64,000 bases of DNA from Xanthomonas sp. CFBP 8443 (GCF_025666195.1 NZ_CP102592.1:4836001-4900000); one strand, 5' to 3'; shown: positions 10,001 through 18,584, counted from the first letter of the stretch. The notes: generated by a model not told the origin, from the sequence alone. Made by a program: numbers and translations.

Positions 10001-10130
10001 TCGGGAAGGCGATGTCCGGGAAGCGCGCCACCGGCAGCTTGTGGAACCCCCACAGGCCGGCCACGCACAGCACCAGGAACACCATCAGCGCCGGCAGCGG
10101 GCGCTTGATCGCCCAGGCGGAGAAGTTCAT
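7068..10130 (-). CDS. RND family efflux pump, inner-membrane subunit
   Basis: 1020-residue AcrB/MexB-type proton antiporter. The N-terminus FSAWAIKRPLPALMVFLVLC forms TM1, and the proton-relay motif GILVDDAIVEIENI lies in TM4. Two large periplasmic loops and about twelve TM segments are visible, and the length is normal. Its start overlaps the stop of the adaptor gene by ATGA, so translation is coupled. No outer-membrane channel gene is present, so a shared TolC-type protein elsewhere is likely. Sequence style resembles proteobacterial multidrug pumps rather than metal pumps; substrates are unknown. Confidence 0.93.
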   Translation of the reverse strand: MNFSAWAIKRPLPALMVFLVLCVAGLWGFHKLPVARFPDIAFPMTTVTITQPGASPSQLETEVTRRIEDSVATIPNVKRVMSTVNEGVSVTTIEFFLSADLATALDDTRDAVTKIRTDLPQDIQEPVVSKVDIGGSLMTYAVVAPAMTPDELSWFVDREVSKAMYGVPGVAQVTRVGGVERQVRVDLDPNALQAFGVTAGDVSQQLARIQVERAGGKAELDGSQQVIRTVGTIADAAALRDYSISVADGRAVRLSALARISDAAADPTQAALLDGKPVVAFSMSRTRGSSEVDVAKGVEAALETLKAAHPGVGFKLVTTVIDETLRSYDSSMTMLWEGALLALLVVWLFLRDWRATWVSAVALPLSIIPTFAVMYWFGFSLNLITLLALSVVVGILVDDAIVEIENIVRHLRMGKPPLEAARDAAAEIGTAVIATSLTLAAVFVPVAFMPGIAGKFFREFGWTAATAVLFSLLVARLLTPMMAAYTLKAHPETHRESRLMTWYLGWVDAALRHRARTLWIATGLFMASLAIVPLIPTTFIPTSDLGRSNLSLELPPGTTLQQTLAVAERARAQLRGIPELKQVYTSVGAVLDVGDPSKSGVGEPRKAMLILDWGPAEDRDRDQKTLERLVRTQLANLAGVRVSYLSSEAGEMMQLVLAGDDPQRLQDASIALERDLRTIRGLGSVTSSASLLRPEIVIAPDSARAADLGVATAAIAEAARIATAGDYEQRLAKLNLPERQVPIRVGFAEAQLANPALIGQLRVNGRYGPVPLAAVADISAGSGPAQISRYQRQRNVTLSAELNGRPLGEVMDEVQGLPSVQKLPDGVSFLNTGDAEVFVELFVGFLLAMAAGLVCIYMVLLLLFNHALMPLTILTAVPLCAGGAFGALLLTQNLLSLPALIGLLMLIGIASKNSILLVDYAVIAEDEHGLSQHDALIDACRKRAQPVIMTTLAMGAGMMPIALGWAGDSSFRAPMAIAVIGGLITSTLLSLIVIPAAFTVLDDLGEWMTRRLRRTPAPAD

Positions 10131-11230
10131 GGCGCCGGCTTCGCCGCGGCCGCGGCCGCGTTCGCCACCACCCGCACCCGGTCGCCGTCGCCGAGGAAGC
10201 CGGCGCCCTGCTCGACCACCGCGTCGCCGGCCTTGAGCCCTTCGACGATCTCGATGCGGCCATCGACGGTGGCGCCGGTGCGCACGCGCAGGCGGCGCGC
10301 GATCTGCTTGTCGACCGCGAACACGTACGGATGGCCGTCGCGCTGCACCACCGCGGCGGCCGGCACCATCAGCGCCGGACCGGCGCCGACCACGATGCGG
10401 CCCTCGACGTAGGTCCCGGGCTTGAGCGGCCCGGGCTCGGGCAGGTCGGCATAGATGGTGCCGGTGCGGGTCTGGCTGTCCACGCCCGGGCTGACCGCGC
10501 GGATGCGCCCGGCGACGCTGCCGGCGGCGGCCGGCAGGGTCACGCTGGCGCCCGGCGCGACCAGCGCCAGCTCGGCCTCGGGCAGTTCGGCGCGCCATTC
10601 CAGGCGCCCGTCGCGGATCAGGCGCAGCAGTTCGGTCCCGGACGCGACCACCTGCCCGGGCTGCACCAGCCGCTTGGAGACGATGCCGTCGGCGGGCGCG
10701 CGCAGTTCGGCGAAGTCGCGACGCAGCTGCGCCGCATCGCGCGCGGCGCGCGCGGTGTTGCGCTGCGCCTCGGCCTGGGTGCGCGCGGCGCGCAGCTCGT
10801 CCAGCTGCGAGGCGCTGATGTACTTGCCCTTGACCAGCTTCTCCGCGCGCGACAGGTTGGCCTGCGCCAGCGCCACGCTGGCGTCGGCCTCGGCCAGGCC
10901 GGCGCGGGCCTGCTGCAGGTCGCTGTCCAGGGTGCGATGGTCCAGTTCCAGCAGCACCTGGCCGCGGCGCACCGCCTGGCCGACGTCGACGTTGAGCGCG
11001 GTCACGCGCGCGCCGCTGATCTCCACGCCCAGCTGCATTTCCTCGTACGCCGAGACCGGGCCGGACACCAGCACGGTGCGCTGGATCGAACGCGGCTCGG
11101 CGCGCACCAGGGTGACCGCCAGCGCCGAGGCGTCTGCATCGGGCTCCGGTTCGGCGGGCTTGCCGCAGCCGGCCAGGGCCAGCAACGCGCCGGAACAGAG
11201 CACCACGATCGAGAACGGGCGAACAGGCAT
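10127..11230 (-). CDS. RND efflux periplasmic adaptor (lipoprotein)
   Basis: 367-residue membrane-fusion protein. A lipoprotein signal ends at Cys22 (lipobox LAGC), so it should be anchored to the inner membrane facing the periplasm. The barrel-sandwich (biotinyl-lipoyl-like) halves flank an alpha-helical hairpin around residues 90-160, followed by beta-barrel and membrane-proximal domains. First gene of a two-gene operon with the RND pump, overlapping it by 4 bp. It would link the pump to an outer-membrane channel encoded elsewhere. Confidence 0.92.
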   Translation of the reverse strand: MPVRPFSIVVLCSGALLALAGCGKPAEPEPDADASALAVTLVRAEPRSIQRTVLVSGPVSAYEEMQLGVEISGARVTALNVDVGQAVRRGQVLLELDHRTLDSDLQQARAGLAEADASVALAQANLSRAEKLVKGKYISASQLDELRAARTQAEAQRNTARAARDAAQLRRDFAELRAPADGIVSKRLVQPGQVVASGTELLRLIRDGRLEWRAELPEAELALVAPGASVTLPAAAGSVAGRIRAVSPGVDSQTRTGTIYADLPEPGPLKPGTYVEGRIVVGAGPALMVPAAAVVQRDGHPYVFAVDKQIARRLRVRTGATVDGRIEIVEGLKAGDAVVEQGAGFLGDGDRVRVVANAAAAAAKPAP

Positions 11231-11320
11231 GCAGGGCTTTCCGTAGACGGTGCAGCCGGATCGGTGCCGGGCGATTGTACTAACAAGTCCAGCGTGGGAC
11301 GGCCGGCACCGCCACCGGCG

Positions 11321-12118
11321 TCAGGCGGCGGCGGGCAGGGCGAAGAACGCGCGGGCGGTGGCGGTGCTCGCCGCGGCGGTCGTGGCCAGGGCCTCGCCGC
11401 GGTCGCGCGCCAGTTCCTCGACGATGTGGGCCAGGAACGCCGGCTCGTTGCGGCGGTCCTTGGGCAGCGGCTTGAGCGTGCGCGGCAGCAGATACGGCGC
11501 GTCGGTCTCGATCATCAGCCGCGAGGCCGGGATGTTGCCGACCAGCTCGCGCAGGTGCGCGCCGCGGCGCTCGTCGCACAGCCAGCCGGTGATGCCGATG
11601 TGCCAGTCGCGGTCCAGGTAGTCGAACAGTTCCTCGCGGGTACCGGTGAAGCAGTGCACCACCGCCGGGCCGAGCTTGCCGTCGAACTGACGCATCAGCG
11701 CCAGGAAGTCGGCGTGCGCGTCGCGCTGGTGCAGGAACAGCGGCTTGCCGGTCTCGGCGGCCAGCTGCAGCTGGCGTTCGAACGCGCGGTGCTGCGCCGG
11801 GCGCGGAGCGAGATCGCGGAAATAGTCCAGCCCGCATTCGCCCACCGCCACCACCTGCGGATGCGCATGCAGCGCGCGCATCTCCGCATCGCATTCGGCG
11901 GTGTATTCCAACGCATGGTGCGGGTGCACGCCGGCGGTGGCGTACAGGAAGCCGGGGTGCCGCTGCGCCAACTGCAGCGCCAGCGGCGAGTGCTCGCGGC
12001 TGGCGCCGGTGACCACCATCTGCGTCACGCCGGCATCGCGGGCGCGCTGCAGCACCGCGTCGCGGTCGCGATCGAAGGAGTCGTGGGTGAGGTTGGCGCC
12101 GATATCGATCAGGGACAT
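11321..12118 (-). CDS. tatD: TatD family metal-dependent DNase
   Basis: 265 residues with the TatD start (M)SLIDIGANLTHD. Metal-site motifs are GVHPHH (65-68 region), GECGLDYF (Glu94), a His in FLHQRDAH, VVHCFTG and the late Asp in ETDAPYL. TatD proteins are cytosolic 3'-5' exonucleases acting on single-stranded or damaged DNA. The ATG at 12118 is chosen because homology begins there; the upstream open extension is not conserved-looking. Divergent from hrpB, 83 bp apart. Confidence 0.93.
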   Translation of the reverse strand: MSLIDIGANLTHDSFDRDRDAVLQRARDAGVTQMVVTGASREHSPLALQLAQRHPGFLYATAGVHPHHALEYTAECDAEMRALHAHPQVVAVGECGLDYFRDLAPRPAQHRAFERQLQLAAETGKPLFLHQRDAHADFLALMRQFDGKLGPAVVHCFTGTREELFDYLDRDWHIGITGWLCDERRGAHLRELVGNIPASRLMIETDAPYLLPRTLKPLPKDRRNEPAFLAHIVEELARDRGEALATTAAASTATARAFFALPAAA

Positions 12119-12201
12119 GGAGCGGCAGGCGGTGGGGACGGCCGCCGATTGTAAGCGGCACTGCACTCTACACGCGGCGGGCCGATCCGTATCCTTGGCC
12201 G

Positions 12202-14787
12202 ATGGCCTCTCCCGTTTTTCCGATCGATCCGCTGCTGCCGCAGATCCGCGACAGCCTCGCCGCGCATCCGCGGCTGGTGCTGGAGGCCCCGCCCGGCGCC
12301 GGCAAGACCACCCAGGTGCCGCCGGCGCTGCTGGAGGCGCCGTGGCTGCAGGGCCGCCGCATCGTGATGCTGGAGCCGCGCCGGGTCGCCGCGCGCAGCG
12401 CCGCCACGTTCATGGCCCGGCAGCGCGGCGAGGCGCCGGGCGAGACCGTGGGCTACCGCATCCGCTTCGAGAACAAGGTGTCCGCGCGCACCCGCATCGA
12501 GGTGGTCACCGAAGGCATCCTGACCCGGATGATCCAGGACGACCCGATGCTCGACGGCGTCGGCGCGCTGCTGTTCGACGAATTCCACGAACGCCACCTG
12601 GCCGCCGACCTGGGCCTGGCGCTGGCGCTGGACGTGCAGGCGCAGGTGCGCGAGGACCTGCGCATCGTGGTGATGTCGGCGACGCTGGACGGCGAACGCC
12701 TGGCGCAGTTTCTGGAGGCGCCCAGGTTGTCCAGCGCCGGCCGCAGCTATCCGGTGGAGATCGCGCATTTTCCGGCGCGGCGCGAGGAATCGCTGGAGGC
12801 GCAGAGCCGCCGCGCGGTGGAACACGCGCTGCAGCAGCATCCCGGCGACGTGCTGGTGTTTCTGCCCGGGCAGCGCGAGATCGCGCGGGTGCAGGCGGCG
12901 CTGGAGGGGTCTGGGATGGGTTTGGGGGTGCCCTCAAGCACCGCCTCTGCCGTACCCTCATCCGGCGCTGCGCGCCACCTTCTCCCGGGGGGAGAAGGGA
13001 GTGGCGGCGTGGACATCTTGCCGTTGCATGGCGAGTTGCCGGTCGAGCAGCAGGCCAAGGTGCTGCAGCCCGATCCGCAGGGCCGCCGCCGCGTGGTGCT
13101 GACCACCAACGTGGCCGAATCCTCGGTCACCCTGCCCGGCGTGCGCGTGGTGATCGACGCCGGGCTGGCGCGCGAGCCGCACTACGACCCCAACAGCGGT
13201 TTCTCGCGTCTGGACGTGACCGCCATCGCCCAGGCCTCGGCCGACCAGCGTGCCGGCCGCGCCGGCCGCGTCGCTTCGGGCTGGGCGTACCGGCTGTGGC
13301 CGCAGTCGCAGCGCCTGGAGGCGCAGCGACGCGCGGAAATGCTGCAGGTGGAACTGGCCGGATTGGCGCTGGAACTGGCGGCCTGGGGCAGCGACGCGCT
13401 GCGCTTCGTCGATCCGCCGCCGGCCGGCGCGCTGGCCGCCGCGCGCGAACTGCTGCACCGGCTCGGCGCCTTGAGCGAGAACCATGCGATCACCGCGAGC
13501 GGCCGGCGCATGCTTGCGCTGGGCACGCATCCGCGCCTGGCGGCGATGCTGCTGGCCGCGCCGGACGCGCGCGCGCAGGCACTGGCCTGCGACCTGGCCG
13601 CGCTGGTCGAGGCGCGCGATCCGCTGCGCCAGGGCGGCGACGCGCTGGCGGCGCGCTGGCGCGCACTGGCCGCGTTCCGCCGCGGCCGCGCCCCGCACGA
13701 CGCCAACCGCGGCGGCCTGGCCGCGATCGATGCGGCCGCCAAACAATGGCGGCGGCGCCTGCGCAACGACACCGCGCCGCCGGACAGCGTGGAAGCGCAC
13801 GCGCTCGGCGACCTGCTCGCCCACGCCTTCCCCGACCGCATCGCCACCCGCCATCCCGCCGATCCCCTGCGCTACCTGCTGGCCAACGGCCGCAGCGCGC
13901 GCCTGTTCGACAACAGCGACCTGCGCGGCGAGCCGTGGCTGGTCGCCACCGAACTGCGCTACGAGGCCAAGGACGCGCTGCTGCTGCGTGCCGCGCCGGT
14001 GGACGAGACGCGGCTGCGCGCCGATTTCCCGCAGCGCTTCGTGCAGCAGGACGTGGTGCGCTGGGACGCCGAGCGGCGCGCGCTGAGCGCGCTGCGCGAA
14101 ACCCGCTTCGACCGCATCGTGCTCGACAGCCGCCCCGCCGGCCGCGTCGATCCGGCGCATGCGGCGGCGGCGCTGACCGAGGCGGTGCGCGAACTCGGGC
14201 TGGCGGCGCTGCCCTGGAGCGAGGCGCTGACGCAGTGGCGCGCACGCGCAACCGGACTGCGCGTGTGGATGCCCGAGCTGGCCCTGCCCGATCTCGGCGA
14301 CGCGGCGCTGCTGGACGACCTGGACCGTTGGCTGCGCCCGGCCTTCGCCGGCAAGACCCGGCTCGACGCGCTCGGCGAGGACGAGCTGGGCGAAGCGCTC
14401 AAATCGCTGCTGCCATGGGACCGGCGGCAGGCGCTCGATCGGCATGCGCCGACCCGGATCACGGTGCCCTCGGGCATGGAACGGCGCATCGACTACGCGC
14501 TCGACCACGACGGCCAGCCGTTGCCGCCGGTGCTGGCGGTGAAGCTGCAGGAACTGTTCGGCCTGGCCGACACCCCGCGCATCGCCGACGGCCGCGTGCC
14601 GCTGGTGCTGCACCTGCTCTCGCCCGGCGGGCGCCCGCTGCAGGTCACTCAGGACCTGCGCAACTTCTGGTCCAGCACCTATCCGGAAGTGAAGAAGGAG
14701 ATGAAGGGCCGCTACCCGCGCCATCCGTGGCCGGACGACCCATGGACCGCCACCGCCAGCCATCGCGCCAAACCGCGCGGCACCTGA
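12202..14787 (+). CDS. hrpB: ATP-dependent RNA helicase HrpB
   Basis: 861-residue DExH helicase. Walker A APPGAGKTT is at 29-37, the DEFH box at 125-128, SAT at 158-160, the motif QRAGRAGR lies in helicase domain 2, and a long HrpB-type C-terminal domain follows. HrpB is a DEAH-like RNA helicase of poorly defined role. Unusually, residues 237-269, between the domain-2 strand ending in LEG and the conserved VDILPLHGELPVEQQ, come from a palindromic repeat inserted in frame (99 bp; see the repeat entry). The frame is intact, so the protein is probably still made. Confidence 0.93.
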   Translation: MASPVFPIDPLLPQIRDSLAAHPRLVLEAPPGAGKTTQVPPALLEAPWLQGRRIVMLEPRRVAARSAATFMARQRGEAPGETVGYRIRFENKVSARTRIEVVTEGILTRMIQDDPMLDGVGALLFDEFHERHLAADLGLALALDVQAQVREDLRIVVMSATLDGERLAQFLEAPRLSSAGRSYPVEIAHFPARREESLEAQSRRAVEHALQQHPGDVLVFLPGQREIARVQAALEGSGMGLGVPSSTASAVPSSGAARHLLPGGEGSGGVDILPLHGELPVEQQAKVLQPDPQGRRRVVLTTNVAESSVTLPGVRVVIDAGLAREPHYDPNSGFSRLDVTAIAQASADQRAGRAGRVASGWAYRLWPQSQRLEAQRRAEMLQVELAGLALELAAWGSDALRFVDPPPAGALAAARELLHRLGALSENHAITASGRRMLALGTHPRLAAMLLAAPDARAQALACDLAALVEARDPLRQGGDALAARWRALAAFRRGRAPHDANRGGLAAIDAAAKQWRRRLRNDTAPPDSVEAHALGDLLAHAFPDRIATRHPADPLRYLLANGRSARLFDNSDLRGEPWLVATELRYEAKDALLLRAAPVDETRLRADFPQRFVQQDVVRWDAERRALSALRETRFDRIVLDSRPAGRVDPAHAAAALTEAVRELGLAALPWSEALTQWRARATGLRVWMPELALPDLGDAALLDDLDRWLRPAFAGKTRLDALGEDELGEALKSLLPWDRRQALDRHAPTRITVPSGMERRIDYALDHDGQPLPPVLAVKLQELFGLADTPRIADGRVPLVLHLLSPGGRPLQVTQDLRNFWSSTYPEVKKEMKGRYPRHPWPDDPWTATASHRAKPRGT
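12910..13008. repeat. Palindromic repeat inserted in frame inside hrpB
   Basis: A 99-bp stretch (33 codons) with low-complexity translation rich in Ser, Ala, Gly and Pro. It contains the inverted repeat CCTTCTCCC (12978-12986) / GGGAGAAGG (12990-12998), preceded by CCCTCATCCGGCGCTGCGCG. That block is of a type very common between genes in xanthomonads. It separates two conserved helicase segments and has no counterpart I know of in HrpB proteins, so it looks like a mobile repeat that landed in a tolerant loop. Exact edges are approximate. Confidence 0.75.
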
Positions 14788-15111
14788 GGCGGCGCTGCGC
14801 ACGGGATTGGCGGCTGCGCCGAACGTGGACGACGGCCGGACCGGCACGCCTGGCCTGCGGCGGGCGAACACGCGCGTCATCCAGACGGGGTGCGTGACAC
14901 GCGACCAGCATCATCGTGCCCGTCACCGGCCGCCCTCGGCACCTGCCCGGGCTGGCCACTTCGGACGCCGCCCGCCAGCGCGGCGCGCCCGCTCCCGCCG
15001 TCCTGCACCGGCCATGTTCAGCCGCCAGACGATTCCGCGGCGATGCGCTAACGCCATCTATACGGGGCGCAAGGGACACTGCAGTCCTTATTCCTGCCAG
15101 TAGGGACGCCC
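14788..15111. other. Intergenic region without recognisable gene
   Basis: 324 bp between hrpB and a small membrane protein. All frames give low-complexity high-GC translations and I see no tRNA or clear hairpin-plus-T-run. A weak TATACG-like element lies near 15059, followed by the start at 15112 with AGGGACG as a possible ribosome-binding site, so the downstream promoter is probably here. Confidence 0.5.
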
Positions 15112-15516
15112 ATGAGCAAGCTGACCATCATTACCGACCGCGCACTCGATCTCGCCAGCCATGCCGGCGACAGCCTGCGCCACATCGGCCCGCAGGCGAA
15201 CAGGTGGCTGCAGTCCGGCGCCGCGATGGGCGCGCTCAAGACCGGCGCGGCGATGGGTGCGGTGAAGACCGGCACCAAGGTCGCGCGCACCGTGGTGCGG
15301 CGCAACCCGGTCATCGCGATCGCCGCCGCGGCGCTGGGCGCCGGCCTGCTCGGCTACGCGATCTACCGCAAGCGCCAGCGCGACCGCAACGGCGCGATCG
15401 AAGGCGATTCGCAGCGCATCGAAGCCAGCAAGCGCGGCAATGCCGGCGCACGCCGTACGGCGGCGAGCCGGGTGTCGCGTCGCGCCGCGGCCGCACAGGA
15501 AGGCAGCGAAGACTAG
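15112..15516 (+). CDS. Small membrane protein of unknown function
   Basis: 134 residues. A central hydrophobic helix (about 70-82, in NPVIAIAAAALGAGLLGYAIY) is followed by a strongly basic, Ala- and Arg-rich tail with an acidic end. The N-terminal part holds imperfect repeats (GAAMGALKTG / GAAMGAVKTG) that suggest an amphipathic helix. A strong terminator follows 37 bp after the stop, which supports a real monocistronic gene. Function unknown. Confidence 0.75.
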   Translation: MSKLTIITDRALDLASHAGDSLRHIGPQANRWLQSGAAMGALKTGAAMGAVKTGTKVARTVVRRNPVIAIAAAALGAGLLGYAIYRKRQRDRNGAIEGDSQRIEASKRGNAGARRTAASRVSRRAAAAQEGSED

Positions 15517-15552
15517 ATTCTGCGGTATCGCCGTAGCGCGATAACGAACATG

Positions 15553-15583
15553 GCGACCGGGCGAAAACCCGGTCGCTTTTTTT
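15553..15583 (+). terminator. Rho-independent terminator
   Basis: Perfect 9-bp stem GCGACCGGG / CCCGGTCGC with a CGAAAA loop, followed by a run of seven T. It ends the transcript of the small membrane protein upstream. Confidence 0.93.
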
Positions 15584-15938
15584 ATGCGCGTTCCCAGGCA
15601 GCCCAGCATGCGAGCGGCCCGCAGAAAGCTGCGTACAGCAGACCGCACCGTGCACCTGTAGGAGCGGCTTCAGCCGCGACCAGTTCCGTCCGGCAGCCCC
15701 ATCGCGTCACCGGTCGCGGCCGATGGCCGAGCCACCCACAACCGCGCAACACCGGCGCAGCCGATGCGTCGACTCCACCGGTCACGGCACCGCTCGTCGA
15801 TCCGGACAAAGCGCTTCGCCCGTCGCAACCGATAGTCCAACGCCATCCAGAGCGGCTGCTACGCCAACATTCCGCATGCATTGCGCATGCGGCGGGCCAC
15901 CATGGCGTTCACCCAACAGTACGCGGCAACCGGCAGCG
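15584..15938. other. Intergenic region with REP-like element
   Basis: 355 bp between the terminator and the convergent rluE-like gene. No credible coding frame. The only recognisable element is the REP-like palindrome at 15657-15680. Confidence 0.5.
15657..15680. repeat. REP-like palindromic element (second copy)
   Basis: TGTAGGA followed by stem GCGGCT / AGCCGC, related to the element at 6342-6365 with compensatory stem changes. Intergenic, downstream of a terminator. Confidence 0.72.
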
Positions 15939-16475
15939 CTACAGCCTGCGCCATGCACCCGGCGCCAGCCCATCCAGCCGGTGCGTGCCGATCGCCGCGC
16001 GCACCAGGCGCAGGGTCGGCAAACCGACGGCCGCGGTCATGCGCCGGACCTGGCGGTTGCGCCCTTCGCGCAGCACGATCTGCAGCCATGCGTCTGGCAC
16101 CGTCTTGCGGAACCGCACCGGCGGGTCGCGCGGCCACAGTTCCGGCGCCGTCTCCAGCACGCTGGCCTGGGCCGGCGCGGTCGGCCCGTCGTTCAACACC
16201 ACGCCGTCGCGCAGGCGCTGCAGCTGCTCGGGCTGCGGCGCGCCTTCCACCTGCACCCAATACGTTTTCGGTTGCTTGTGCCGCGGATCGGTGTAGCGGT
16301 GCGCCAACGCGCCGTCGTCGGTCAGCAGCAGCAGGCCCTCGCTGTCGTAGTCCAGCCTGCCCGCCGCGTACACGTCGGCGGGCAGGCCGAACCCGGCCAG
16401 CGTGCGCCGCGGCGGTTCGCTGCGGTCGGTGAACTGGCACAGCACATTGAACGGCTTGTTGAACGCGATCAGCAT
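15939..16475 (-). CDS. rluE: 23S rRNA pseudouridine synthase RluE-like
   Basis: 178 residues, RsuA/RluE family without an S4 RNA-binding domain, which is the RluE architecture. The catalytic Asp42 lies in AAGRLDYDSEGLLLLT, and the late motif LREGRNRQVRRM is intact. RluE converts a uridine in the peptidyl-transferase region of 23S rRNA (U2457 in E. coli) to pseudouridine. The ATG at 16475 is chosen because family homology begins at MLIAFNKPF; the frame is open further upstream but that part is not conserved-looking. Confidence 0.9.
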   Translation of the reverse strand: MLIAFNKPFNVLCQFTDRSEPPRRTLAGFGLPADVYAAGRLDYDSEGLLLLTDDGALAHRYTDPRHKQPKTYWVQVEGAPQPEQLQRLRDGVVLNDGPTAPAQASVLETAPELWPRDPPVRFRKTVPDAWLQIVLREGRNRQVRRMTAAVGLPTLRLVRAAIGTHRLDGLAPGAWRRL

Positions 16476-16589
16476 TAAAGCGAGGATTGCGGATGAAGGG
16501 ATTCGGGATTGGCCGCACATCGACGGCACATGCGGCGCGGGGACATTCTCCCACGCCGGATCCCTTTTCCCGCCGACCGCGGCCGTCGC

Positions 16590-17447
16590 TCAGGACTTGA
16601 CGAACTTCAGCGTCATCCGGTCGCTCTCGCCGATCGCCTTGTACTTGGCCTCGTCGGCGGCCTCGTGGCTGTTGCTCGGCGGCAGCGTCCACACGCCGCC
16701 CGGATAGTCCTTGGTGTCGCGCGGGTTGGCGTTGACCTCGCTCTTGCCGGCCAGCTTGAAGCCGGCCGCCTCGGCCATCGCGATCACCTGCGCCTGGCCG
16801 ACGTAGCCGCTCTTGTCGTCAGCCGGCACGTCGGCCTTGGCGCGGTGTTCGACCACGCCGAGCACGCCGCCGGGCTTGAGCACCTGGTAGAAGCCCTTGA
16901 ACATGCCTTCCGCCTGGCCGGAGGTGCGCCAGTTGTGCACGTTGCGGAAGGTCAGCACCAGGTCGGCCGATGCGGCCGGGCCGAACACCGGCGCGGTCGG
17001 CGAATAGCCGACCAGCTTGGCCTTGCCGTACTGCGCCGGCGCGGCGGCGAACTTCTGTTCCAGCCCCGTGCGCGCCTTCTGCTGGTAGTCGCGGCCGCGG
17101 CCTTCGGGCACCGCCGCCGGATCCACCACCGCGGCGATGTACTGGCCGCGTTCGCGCAGGTACGGCGCCAGGATTTCCGAATACCAGCCGCCGCCGGGAG
17201 TGATCTCGATCACCGTCTGCGTCGGCTTGATGCCGAAGAACGCCAGGGTCTGCCCCGGATGCCGGTAGGCGTCGCGCGCGACATAGGTGCGGTCGCGCCA
17301 GCTGCCATTGATCGCCGCCTGCAGCGCGGCATCCGGCGCCGGCAGGGTGGCGCTGTCGGCAGGCTTGATCGCCTGCGCGGCCGGGATCGCCAGCGCCGCG
17401 GCAATGGCCAGGGTACAAGCACAGGCAAGCGTCGTTCGAAGAGTCAT
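16590..17447 (-). CDS. Secreted class I SAM-dependent methyltransferase-like protein
   Basis: 285 residues with a cleavable signal peptide (residues 1-26, ending AQA). The mature protein has a Rossmann methyltransferase fold with motif I VIEITPGGGW near 79-88 and the segment LKPGGVLGVVEHRA. An exported protein of this kind is known across xanthomonads and other proteobacteria, but its substrate, and whether it uses SAM in the periplasm, are not established. The ATG at 17447 gives the signal peptide. Monocistronic, divergent from an aldo/keto reductase. Confidence 0.85.
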   Translation of the reverse strand: MTLRTTLACACTLAIAAALAIPAAQAIKPADSATLPAPDAALQAAINGSWRDRTYVARDAYRHPGQTLAFFGIKPTQTVIEITPGGGWYSEILAPYLRERGQYIAAVVDPAAVPEGRGRDYQQKARTGLEQKFAAAPAQYGKAKLVGYSPTAPVFGPAASADLVLTFRNVHNWRTSGQAEGMFKGFYQVLKPGGVLGVVEHRAKADVPADDKSGYVGQAQVIAMAEAAGFKLAGKSEVNANPRDTKDYPGGVWTLPPSNSHEAADEAKYKAIGESDRMTLKFVKS

Positions 17448-17624
17448 GGGCGTGCGTCCGCTGGAGATGTGGCGCGAGCCTAGCACGCATGCGCGCATGC
17501 CTGAATGTTGCCTTCGCGTTAGCGCGAATCACGCCAGCGGAACGCTGTTTTCGCCACCATCGCCCCGATCCCGAAACCTTGGGCGACTATCCTGTCGCTC
17601 TTCCTCACAGCGGAGCATCCCCCC

Positions 17625-18584
17625 ATGCTGCACACGCGCGAACTCGGCCGTTCCGGCCTGCACGCGGCACCGCTCGCCTTCGGCGGCAATGTGTTCGGCT
17701 GGAGCGCCGACGCCAAGACCTCCTTCGCGCTGCTCGATGCCTTCGTCGAGGCGGGCTGCAACCTGATCGACACCGCCGATGCGTATGCGGCGTGGGTGCC
17801 CGGCAACCGCGGCGGCGAATCGGAAACCATCATCGGCCAGTGGCTCAAGCGCAGCGGCAAGCGCGACAAGGTGCTGATCGCGACCAAGGTCGGCAAGTGG
17901 GCCGAGCGCCCGGGCCTGGCCGCCGACAACATCGCCGCGGCGGTGGAGGAGTCGCTGCAACGCCTGCAGACCGACGTGATCGACCTGTACCAGGCGCACG
18001 AGGACGACGAATCGGTGCCGCTGGAAGCCTCACTGGCCGCGTTCGGACGGCTGATCGAGCAAGGCAAGGTGCGCGCGATCGGCGCCTCCAACTACAGCGC
18101 CGACCGCCTGGCCGAGGCGCTGAAGGTCTCGGCGCAGTACGGACTGCCGCGCTACGAGACGCTGCAGCCCGAGTACAACCTGTACGACCGCGGCGGCTAC
18201 GAAAACGGCCTGGAGCCGCTGGTGCGCGAACAGGGCCTGGGCGTGATCTGCTACTACGCGCTGGCCCGCGGTTTCCTCAGTGGCAAGTACCGCAGTTCCG
18301 CCGATGCCGCCAAGAGCCCGGCGCGCGGCGACAGCGTGATCGCGCGCTACCTCAACGCACGCGGCCTGCGCATCCTGGTCGCGCTCGACGACGTCGCCGG
18401 CAAGCATTCGGCCACGCCGACCCAGGTGGCCCTGGCGTGGCTGATCGCGCGTCCCGGCATCACCGCGCCGATCGCCAGCGCGACCAGTGTCGAGCAGTTG
18501 CAGCAACTGCTGGCCGCCGCCCGCCTGCAGCTGTCGGCCGACGACGTCGCGCAACTGGATGCCGCCAGCAAGGAAACCCCATGA
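17625..18584 (+). CDS. Aldo/keto reductase
   Basis: 319 residues, (beta/alpha)8 NADPH-dependent reductase. The catalytic tetrad is visible: Asp49, Tyr54 (in DTADAYAA), Lys88 (in ATKVGKW) and His125 (in LYQAHEDD). Its stop overlaps the next gene's start (ATGA, 18581-18584), so it is translationally coupled to a medium-chain reductase and the two probably act on related carbonyl or electrophile substrates. The substrate is not inferable. Confidence 0.93.
   Translation: MLHTRELGRSGLHAAPLAFGGNVFGWSADAKTSFALLDAFVEAGCNLIDTADAYAAWVPGNRGGESETIIGQWLKRSGKRDKVLIATKVGKWAERPGLAADNIAAAVEESLQRLQTDVIDLYQAHEDDESVPLEASLAAFGRLIEQGKVRAIGASNYSADRLAEALKVSAQYGLPRYETLQPEYNLYDRGGYENGLEPLVREQGLGVICYYALARGFLSGKYRSSADAAKSPARGDSVIARYLNARGLRILVALDDVAGKHSATPTQVALAWLIARPGITAPIASATSVEQLQQLLAAARLQLSADDVAQLDAASKETP

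Noticed and set aside
7533..10412. A 959-codon open frame on the plus strand opposite the RND pump gene
   Set aside because: High-GC antisense shadow; its translation is Arg/His/Gln/Ala low complexity, while the minus-strand frame encodes a complete pump.
12958..14880. Long minus-strand open frame opposite hrpB
   Set aside because: Low-complexity antisense frame; hrpB motifs on the plus strand are complete.
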